Part shown: positions 1 to 5,876 of the stretch, piece after piece
How positions within the stretch are numbered: position 1 is the first letter of the stretch
How the letters are laid out: the number at the start of each line of letters is the position of its first letter
Assembly (NCBI GenBank): GCA_023430945.1
Contig: JAEYYE010000264.1
Span: 1-9,125, forward strand
Length of the DNA: 9,125 nt
From: Bacteroidota bacterium
GTDB lineage: Bacteria > Bacteroidota > Bacteroidia > Flavobacteriales_F > PHOS-HE28
Direction: 5' to 3'
Translations under genes and position numbers: made by a program
Notes under the pieces: generated by a model
The model's input: the letters and a program-made list of their open reading frames with translations, nothing else
The model's database searches: none
What the model was told of the DNA's origin: nothing

Positions 1-1
1 G

Positions 2-1042
2 CCTACGGTGGCTGTTGCCGGTACGCATGGAAAGACCACAGTGAGCACCATGCTCGCCCATTTCCTGAATGTGGGCAAGGTGAAATTCAACGCCTTCCTC
101 GGGGGGATCGCTTCCAACTATGGCACGAACGTTCTCCTGAACGAAGATGCGCGGTTGAACGTGGTGGAGGCCGATGAATATGATCGCAGTTTCCTGCGTT
201 TGCATCCACAGGAAGCGATCATCACCGCGATGGATCCCGATCACCTCGACATCTACGGAACGCGCGAAGCGATGGACCAGGCCTATGTCGAGTTCGCTTC
301 ACTCGTGAAGGGAACCTTGTTCGTTCACAAGGCGATCGAAGGAAAGTTCACGCAGCAGAAGAACGTGGTGACCTATTGCCTGGATGGAAAAGGCCTCCCG
401 CGCGCGGAAGGACTGCGGATCGAGAACGGTGTACAGATCTTCGATCTGATCACGGACGGAGCGGAACTACGCGGATTGAAGCTTGGTATGCCGGGCCGGC
501 ACAATGTGGAGAACGCGATCGTCGCCGGTGCCGTGGCGCTCAAGCTGGGCGTTGCGCCGGACCAGTTGAAAAGTGCGATGAAAAGCTTCCGCGGCGTGAA
601 CCGGCGCTTCGAGAAGCGCATCGATCGGAACGGGATCGTCTTTATCGATGATTATGCACATCATCCGAGGGAGCTTGATGCGTTCATCTCCAGTGTGCGC
701 GAACTCTATCCGGGCAGGAGGATCACCGGCATCTTCCAGCCACATCTTTTCTCACGTACGCGGGATCATGCCGCAGGCTTCGCGAAGAGCCTCGCACAAT
801 TGGATGAGTTGATCCTGCTGGACATCTACCCTGCACGCGAAGAACCGATCCCGGGCATCACATCGGCATGGCTGCTCGAGCAGGTGCCCATGGAGGCGAA
901 GGAATTGAGTACGCGTGAAGGTGTGGTGGATGAACTGCGATCACGTGATCTGCAGGTGGTGGTAACGATCGGCGCAGGTGACATCGATCGCCTGGTGCCA
1001 GCGATCGAAAGCATGTTGAACGAACGCGATCGGTCATCATGA
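2..1042 (+). CDS. murC: UDP-N-acetylmuramate--L-alanine ligase MurC (5' end missing)
   Basis: MurC is the cytoplasmic ATP-dependent ligase that adds L-alanine to UDP-MurNAc, the first amino acid of the peptidoglycan stem peptide. The window opens inside the gene just before the ATP-binding loop GTHGKTT (nt 20-40), so the N-terminal UDP-binding domain (roughly 100 residues) lies upstream. Other Mur-ligase landmarks follow in order: EADEYDRSFLRLHP, DPDHLDIYG, HNVENAIVA, RRFEKR, DDYAHHP (nt 647-667) and FQPHLFSRT, then a complete C-terminal domain. EADEYDRSF and DDYAHHP also occur in the related recycling ligase Mpl, but the position directly before ftsQ favours MurC. The stop overlaps the ftsQ start (ATGA at 1039-1042), suggesting translational coupling. 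There is no ddl or murB between murC and ftsQ, which is usual in Bacteroidota. The GTG at nt 8 is an internal valine, not a start. Confidence 0.95.
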   Translation, partial: PTVAVAGTHGKTTVSTMLAHFLNVGKVKFNAFLGGIASNYGTNVLLNEDARLNVVEADEYDRSFLRLHPQEAIITAMDPDHLDIYGTREAMDQAYVEFASLVKGTLFVHKAIEGKFTQQKNVVTYCLDGKGLPRAEGLRIENGVQIFDLITDGAELRGLKLGMPGRHNVENAIVAGAVALKLGVAPDQLKSAMKSFRGVNRRFEKRIDRNGIVFIDDYAHHPRELDAFISSVRELYPGRRITGIFQPHLFSRTRDHAAGFAKSLAQLDELILLDIYPAREEPIPGITSAWLLEQVPMEAKELSTREGVVDELRSRDLQVVVTIGAGDIDRLVPAIESMLNERDRSS

Positions 1043-1842
1043 AGAACTGGAAGCGCATACTTCGTCCGCTCGCGATCTGCCTCGCCGTGGCCGGTGTTCT
1101 CGCGATCCTCGGTTTCGTGGAAAGCACGGCTGGCCGCATGGTGATCACCGATCTGGACGTTCGCGTGAAGGGTGCGGAAGGCGTGCACTTCATCGATGAA
1201 GCCGCTGTTCGCCGCGAAGTGCTCGATCAGGGAACGGCCATCATGGGCGCGGCGATCGCCGAGATCGATCTGCCTGCGATCGAGGCGCGCCTTCGCAACA
1301 TCCCGAGCATCGCGAAGGCCGAGGTGTATCACACCATGAACGGAGCCCTGCATGTGAACGTGGTGCAGCGTGAACCGGTCGTGCGCATCTTCAATACCGA
1401 CGGCAGCAGTTTCTACATCGATCGCAACGGATGGACCATGCCCGTGCAGCCGCACCATACCGCACGTGTTCTCGTGGTGGTGGGATCGCTCTTCGAACCA
1501 GGAGCGATCGAAGGTGTTCGATCGGTGTATGCGAACGACAGCATCATGTCGATCCACCGATCGGACGAGATACACAGGCTCGCACTTTTCATCCGTGAGG
1601 ATCCGTTCTGGAATGCCCTGATCGACCATGTGGTCGTGGCCGGTGATGGAAGTTTCGAACTGATCCCGCGCGTAGGCGGGCAGCGCATCCTGCTGGGTGA
1701 TGGATCGGACCTGGAGGAACGGTTTGCGAAGCTCAGGATCTTCTACGAGAAAGGCATCCCGAAGGCGGATTGGCGGCGGTATTCGGCCATCGACCTGCGC
1801 TTCGCCGACCAGATCGTCTGCACAAAAAGAACAACGCCATAA
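1039..1842 (+). CDS. ftsQ: Cell division protein FtsQ
   Basis: This is a 267-residue bitopic inner-membrane protein that links early and late divisome proteins; in model bacteria it forms a complex with FtsB and FtsL. A short basic cytoplasmic tail (MKNWKR) precedes one hydrophobic segment at about residues 7-26. A POTRA-like domain follows at about 35-113, containing NIPSIAKAEVY and ending in the strand LHVNVVQREPVVRI. The beta domain then includes the FYIDRNGWTMP stretch. Length and layout match Bacteroidota FtsQ, which diverges strongly from the E. coli protein, so the call rests on topology, the POTRA pattern and position between murC and ftsA. The start is fixed by the 4-nt overlap with murC; no Shine-Dalgarno sequence is visible. 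Confidence 0.88.
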   Translation: MKNWKRILRPLAICLAVAGVLAILGFVESTAGRMVITDLDVRVKGAEGVHFIDEAAVRREVLDQGTAIMGAAIAEIDLPAIEARLRNIPSIAKAEVYHTMNGALHVNVVQREPVVRIFNTDGSSFYIDRNGWTMPVQPHHTARVLVVVGSLFEPGAIEGVRSVYANDSIMSIHRSDEIHRLALFIREDPFWNALIDHVVVAGDGSFELIPRVGGQRILLGDGSDLEERFAKLRIFYEKGIPKADWRRYSAIDLRFADQIVCTKRTTP

Positions 1843-1854
1843 CCACTGACACGA

Positions 1855-3150
1855 ATGGACCAGAACCAAGAGATCGTCGCAGGCCTCGACATCGGCACGA
1901 CGAAGATCGCCTGCATCGTCGGGCGCAAGAATGAGCAGGGCAAGATCGAGATCCTCGGAATGGGAAAGTCGCGATCCGATGGTGTTACACGTGGCGTAGT
2001 GGCGAACATCCAGAAGACGGTGGAAAGCATCAAGATCGCTGTCAAGGAGGCCGAGGACAGCGCCGGTGTGGACATCGGCACGGTGAACGTTGGGATCGCC
2101 GGCCAGCACATCCGCAGCATGCAGCACCGTGGAATGAAGATGCGCGAAACACTGGAAGAAGAGATCCGCCAGCAGGACATCGATACGCTGATCGATGAGA
2201 CCTACCGACTGGTAATGCCACCGGGTGAAGAGATCATCCATGTGCTTCCGCAGGAATACATCATCGACAACGAGCAGGGCATCCGCGATCCGATCGGTAT
2301 GAGCGGGATCCGCATGGAAGCGAACTTCCACATCATCAGCGGCCAAGTGACCGCTGCACGTAACATCAACAAATGCGTGCATCGCGCCGGATTGAACGTA
2401 ACGGAGTTGATCCTGGAACCACTGGCCAGCGCCGATGCGGTGTTGAGCCAGGAGGAGAAGGAGGCCGGTGTGGTGCTCGTTGACATCGGTGGTGGCACAA
2501 CGGACATCGCGATCTTCTTCGACAACATCATCCGCCATACTGCTGTGATCCCGTTCGGTGGCAACGTGGTCACCGAGGATATCCGTCAGGGATGCGGCAT
2601 CATGCGCGATCAGGCTGAATTACTCAAGACCAAGTTCGGCAGCGCGGTCGCCGCCGAGAACAAGGAGAACGAAGTGGTCTGCATACCCGGCCTGCGTGGT
2701 CGTGAACCCAAGGAGATCAGCCTGCGCACACTGGCCGAGATCATCCAGAGCCGCATGGACGAGATACTCGAACACGTGTATTTCGAGATCAAGAACAGTG
2801 GCTTGGAGAAGCAGCTGATCGCGGGAATCGTGCTCACAGGTGGCGGCGCACAATTGAAGCACCTGAAACAACTGGTGGAATACGCCACCGGAATGACAAC
2901 GCGGATCGGCTACCCTAACGAACACCTCGCCAAGAGCAATGTGGAAGCTGTCACGAGCCCGCTCTACGCAACTGGTGTAGGACTCGTGATGAAAGGATTC
3001 GATTACCTGGAGCGCCGCCGGCCGCGCATCGCGGAGATCCGCACACTCGGCAAGGCACCGGTGAAGACCCACAGCAAGAACCCGATCGGCAGCTTCTTCA
3101 CCACCGTGCTCAGCAGTGCGAGCGATCTGCTGAAGGACGACGACAATTGA
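1855..3150 (+). CDS. ftsA: Cell division protein FtsA (actin-like Z-ring membrane anchor)
   Basis: FtsA is a 431-residue actin-family ATPase that binds the FtsZ tail peptide, ties the Z-ring to the inner membrane and recruits later divisome proteins. The phosphate-1 motif GLDIGTTK is at residues 10-17, phosphate-2 VDIGGGTTD at about 209-217, and the adenosine loop VLTGGGAQL near 326-334. The FtsA-specific 1C subdomain lies between the first two, including NVGIAGQHIRSMQHRG. The last ~20 residues (from NPIGSFFTTVL) form a plausible amphipathic helix followed by an acidic end, consistent with the C-terminal membrane-targeting sequence. The gene starts 12 nt after ftsQ with no ribosome binding site of the Shine-Dalgarno type, and ends 36 nt before ftsZ. 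The product is complete, with no missing nucleotide-binding motif. Confidence 0.96.
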   Translation: MDQNQEIVAGLDIGTTKIACIVGRKNEQGKIEILGMGKSRSDGVTRGVVANIQKTVESIKIAVKEAEDSAGVDIGTVNVGIAGQHIRSMQHRGMKMRETLEEEIRQQDIDTLIDETYRLVMPPGEEIIHVLPQEYIIDNEQGIRDPIGMSGIRMEANFHIISGQVTAARNINKCVHRAGLNVTELILEPLASADAVLSQEEKEAGVVLVDIGGGTTDIAIFFDNIIRHTAVIPFGGNVVTEDIRQGCGIMRDQAELLKTKFGSAVAAENKENEVVCIPGLRGREPKEISLRTLAEIIQSRMDEILEHVYFEIKNSGLEKQLIAGIVLTGGGAQLKHLKQLVEYATGMTTRIGYPNEHLAKSNVEAVTSPLYATGVGLVMKGFDYLERRRPRIAEIRTLGKAPVKTHSKNPIGSFFTTVLSSASDLLKDDDN

Positions 3151-3186
3151 GCTGACACACCTTCCAACCTTCCCAAATAGAACGAC

Positions 3187-4857
3187 ATGAAATTCGAACT
3201 TCCCAAAGAGCTCGCATCGATCATAAAGGTGATCGGTGTGGGTGGTGGCGGCAGCAATGCCGTGAACCACATGTACCAGCAAGGCATCAACGGCGTGGAC
3301 TTCGTGATCTGCAACACCGATCGCCAGGCGCTGGACATCAGTCCCGTGCCGGTGAAATTGCAGCTCGGCATCGGCCTTACCGAAGGTCTCGGTGCCGGAT
3401 CGATCCCCGAGCGTGGCAAGGATGCGGCGCAGGAGAACCTCGATGAGATCCGCCAATTGCTGAGCACACGCACCAAGATGGTCTTCATCACCGCAGGAAT
3501 GGGTGGCGGCACCGGAACCGGCGCAGCACCGGTGATCGCGAACATCGCCCGCGAGCTCGGCATCCTTACCGTTGGCATCGTTACGATGCCGTTCCTCTGG
3601 GAGGGCCGCAAGCGGAAACATCAGGCTGCTGGTGGGATCGAAGAGATGAGGAATGCAGTGGATACGCTGCTCGTGATCAATAACGACAGGCTCCGCGATC
3701 TGTACGGCAACCTTTCGCTGGACAATGCCTTCGAACATGCGGACAATGTGCTTACAACGGCTGTTCGCGGCATCGCGGGCATCATCAACGAAACCGGCAA
3801 GATCAATGTTGATTTCGAGGATGTGAAGACCGTAATGATCAACAGCGGCGTGGCGATCATGGGCATGGCCGAGGCCGAAGGCGAGGATCGCGCGCTGAAG
3901 GCCGCGCAGGAAGCGCTGTCATCGCCATTGCTCAACGACAACGATATCAAGGGGGCGAACTATGTGCTGCTCAATATCACGCATGGTCCGCGCGCGATGC
4001 TCATGGACGAGATCAGCGAGATCACCGATCACATCCAGGATGCGGCGGGAAGCAGCGCGGACGTGATCTGGGGTTACGGCATGGACGAAAGCCTGGGCGA
4101 CAAAGTGCGCATCACGATCATCGCCACTGGCTTCAAGACCAATGCGCTCACCGGTGAGATCCACAAGGAGGGGAACGATCGCAAAGTGATCCCATTGGAC
4201 GATGATCGGCCAACGATGATCACCGAGCCGATCCGTAATCCGGTGGCTACGGTATTGCCTACGGCACAACCGCCAGTTGCGCCTCCGTTGCCCACCGAAC
4301 CTTACATCAAGCTTGTCGATCCGCAACCCATGGCGCAGGTGCAGGCAGTTCCTCCTGCAGTGGTTCCGCCGGCCTACGTGCCACCTCAAAGCACGATCGA
4401 ATTCGAGATCAACGAGCCGGTGCCACAGCGCCGGGTGCCTGAGCCACCGCCACCTGCGGAGGAGCCGGTGAAGCGCATGAGCCTGTACGATGAGCCGGAA
4501 GTGAACGCTTCCGCTCCATTGAACAATGTTCCACCAGCGCACAACGAACGTGCGAACAACGTTCAGCGCACCGAAGTGAACGAAGCCCGGCTTTCACAGG
4601 CCGAACATCAGGCGCGCGTGGAACAGCGTGTGGCCAAGGTGCGTGAGCTGAACCTGCGTTTGCGCACACCGAACGGCCTCAGCGATCTGGAGCGCGAACC
4701 AGCCTACAAGCGCCGCAACATCCAGTTGACGGATGCCGCCCACAGCACGGATTCGAACATCAGCCGTTACACGCTGAGCGAGGAGACCGATGAGAACGGG
4801 GAGCGCCGCGTGGAATTGAAGCGGAACAATCCGTACCTGCACGATAACGTGGACTAG
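3187..4857 (+). CDS. ftsZ: Cell division GTPase FtsZ
   Basis: FtsZ is the tubulin homologue that polymerises with GTP into the Z-ring at midcell. The GTP-binding domain shows GVGGGGSN at residues 17-24 and the tubulin signature GGGTGTG at 106-112. NNDRLRDLYGN is at 165-175. The T7 loop NVDFED is at 207-212; its acidic residues complete the GTPase site of the neighbouring subunit. The folded core ends around residue 330. A long, proline- and glutamate-rich linker follows to about 480. The peptide LSDLEREPAYKRRNI at about 498-512 resembles the conserved tail that binds FtsA. It is not terminal: about 42 more residues end in NNPYLHDNVD, as I recall for Bacteroidota FtsZ. The total of 556 residues is well above the ~380 of E. 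coli FtsZ, mostly through the linker and tail. The neighbours are ftsA upstream and yqeY 2 nt downstream. Confidence 0.98.
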   Translation: MKFELPKELASIIKVIGVGGGGSNAVNHMYQQGINGVDFVICNTDRQALDISPVPVKLQLGIGLTEGLGAGSIPERGKDAAQENLDEIRQLLSTRTKMVFITAGMGGGTGTGAAPVIANIARELGILTVGIVTMPFLWEGRKRKHQAAGGIEEMRNAVDTLLVINNDRLRDLYGNLSLDNAFEHADNVLTTAVRGIAGIINETGKINVDFEDVKTVMINSGVAIMGMAEAEGEDRALKAAQEALSSPLLNDNDIKGANYVLLNITHGPRAMLMDEISEITDHIQDAAGSSADVIWGYGMDESLGDKVRITIIATGFKTNALTGEIHKEGNDRKVIPLDDDRPTMITEPIRNPVATVLPTAQPPVAPPLPTEPYIKLVDPQPMAQVQAVPPAVVPPAYVPPQSTIEFEINEPVPQRRVPEPPPPAEEPVKRMSLYDEPEVNASAPLNNVPPAHNERANNVQRTEVNEARLSQAEHQARVEQRVAKVRELNLRLRTPNGLSDLEREPAYKRRNIQLTDAAHSTDSNISRYTLSEETDENGERRVELKRNNPYLHDNVD

Positions 4858-4859
4858 GC

Positions 4860-5315
4860 ATGGAACTGCAACAACGGATCGATGCCGACATCAAGGCGGC
4901 CATGCTCGCACGTGAGAAGGACAAGTTGAACGCATTGCGCGCGATCAAATCGGCCATATTGCTCGAACTCACCAAGGAAGGCGCGGGTGAAGCACTTGCC
5001 GAGACCGCAGGCATGAAGATCTTGCAGAAGCTGCACAAACAGCGGCAGGAGAGCGCCACGATCTACCGTCAGCAGGGAAGGGAAGACCTGGCTGCGGAAG
5101 AGGAGGTGCAGGCCCGTGTGATCGAAGCCTATCTGCCGCAACGAATGACCGAGGCCGAAGTGGAGGCAGCGGTGAGGGAAGTGATCCAAAGCACAGGCGC
5201 CAAAAGCATGGCCGACATGGGCCGCGTGATGGGCGAGGCCAACAAACGCCTTGCCGGCCGCGCGGACGGCAGCCTGATCGCAGCGATCGTAAAGAAAGAG
5301 CTCGGCGCAGGCTGA
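4860..5315 (+). CDS. yqeY: GatB/YqeY domain-containing protein
   Basis: This is a 151-residue protein of the YqeY family, homologous to the tRNA-binding tail domain of the GatB subunit of the Asp/Glu-tRNA amidotransferase. The exact role of stand-alone YqeY is unsettled. The helical N-terminal half contains AMLAREKDKLNALRAIKSAI. The middle helix has KLHKQRQESATIYRQQGRED, and EAYLPQRMTEAEVEAAV is characteristic of the family. The C-terminal half carries the small-domain pattern ADMGRVMGEANKRLAGRADG followed by a final helix. The length is typical for the complete family. The gene begins 2 nt after the ftsZ stop, so it is almost certainly co-transcribed and probably translationally coupled. It is the last gene before a strong terminator. 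I infer no direct role in division from position alone. Confidence 0.93.
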   Translation: MELQQRIDADIKAAMLAREKDKLNALRAIKSAILLELTKEGAGEALAETAGMKILQKLHKQRQESATIYRQQGREDLAAEEEVQARVIEAYLPQRMTEAEVEAAVREVIQSTGAKSMADMGRVMGEANKRLAGRADGSLIAAIVKKELGAG

Positions 5316-5339
5316 GTGAAAGAGGTCAGTTGGGAAGGA

Positions 5340-5373
5340 GAAGGACGCGCCCTGTAAGGCGCGTTCTTCTTTT
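5340..5373 (+). terminator. Intrinsic terminator ending the dcw operon
   Basis: An inverted repeat lies 24 nt after the yqeY stop. The arm GAAGGACGCGCC (5340-5351) pairs with GGCGCGTTCTTC (5358-5369) around a 6-nt loop CTGTAA, giving 12 pairs with one G-U wobble. A short T run follows (TTTT, 5370-5373). On the opposite strand the stem is flanked only by a mixed C/T stretch, so it is a weaker terminator for the convergent minus-strand genes, whose last stop is 24 nt away. It may still serve both directions. Confidence 0.85.
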
Positions 5374-5396
5374 GGTGTGGAACGGATCCGATAGGT

Positions 5397-5876
5397 TCAT
5401 AGAATGAAGATCAGGCCGCCGGCTAGGCCGGCTATAACGAAGAGAAGAATGAAGGTTCGAGCCATGGCCTTTTCCGGATGAGCTTTTATATGAACGAGTT
5501 TTATCATGCGATCCTTTGTGATCACAACATGCCCTGCACTCGTTCTACGCGGAAGCCAGTCGTATTCCATGAATATGATCCGTGCGTCCTCCATGTATTT
5601 GTTCTTGATGGACCGATCCAAATGGTAGAGTTGCGCGGAGTATTCCCGCGTGAGGTCCTTGAGATCTCCCGCTACTCCATTCTCCGTGGGCGAAGGATCA
5701 TGCATAAGCCAGCCTCTCGGGCCGTTGGGCCCATCACTTACTATGTATAACTTACCGCTGCCGGTCTCTTCAAGCTCTGTGACCGGGCTTGATATTATCT
5801 CGCGATGGCCGCAAGAGAAGAGAAGCCATGTCGTAATGAACAGGAGGAATTGACGGATCGATCGTGCCAGGCTCAT
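5397..5876 (-). CDS. Putative lipoprotein with C-terminal hydrophobic helix, unknown function
   Basis: I do not recognise this 159-residue protein with certainty. The N-terminus is basic (MSLARSIRQ), followed by a hydrophobic stretch and a plausible lipobox LFSC with Cys22, so export and lipidation at Cys22 are likely. The middle is mixed polar, with GNGVAGDL-like and beta-rich segments (DARIIFMEYDW, HVVITKDRMIKLVHI). Residues ~141-159 form a hydrophobic helix containing AGLAGG that runs to the very last residue with no tail. This layout loosely recalls small Bacteroidota lipoproteins with a beta-rich body and a hydrophobic end. The start ATG overlaps the stop of the upstream 678-residue gene by 4 nt (ATGA on the minus strand), which supports both the start choice and co-expression. 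It converges on the dcw operon terminator. Confidence 0.75.
   Translation of the reverse strand: MSLARSIRQFLLFITTWLLFSCGHREIISSPVTELEETGSGKLYIVSDGPNGPRGWLMHDPSPTENGVAGDLKDLTREYSAQLYHLDRSIKNKYMEDARIIFMEYDWLPRRTSAGHVVITKDRMIKLVHIKAHPEKAMARTFILLFVIAGLAGGLIFIL

Noticed and set aside
826..2538. A 570-codon open frame on the minus strand, antisense to the end of murC, ftsQ and most of ftsA
   Set aside because: Its codons are exactly in register with the ftsQ and ftsA codons, so it stays open simply because those genes rarely use TTA, CTA and TCA. The product is rich in D, H and R with no domain pattern. It is a shadow frame.
2620..3738. A 372-codon minus-strand open frame across the ftsA-ftsZ junction
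   Set aside because: It has the same in-register antisense relation to ftsA and ftsZ and a similarly biased composition, with no signal or domain.
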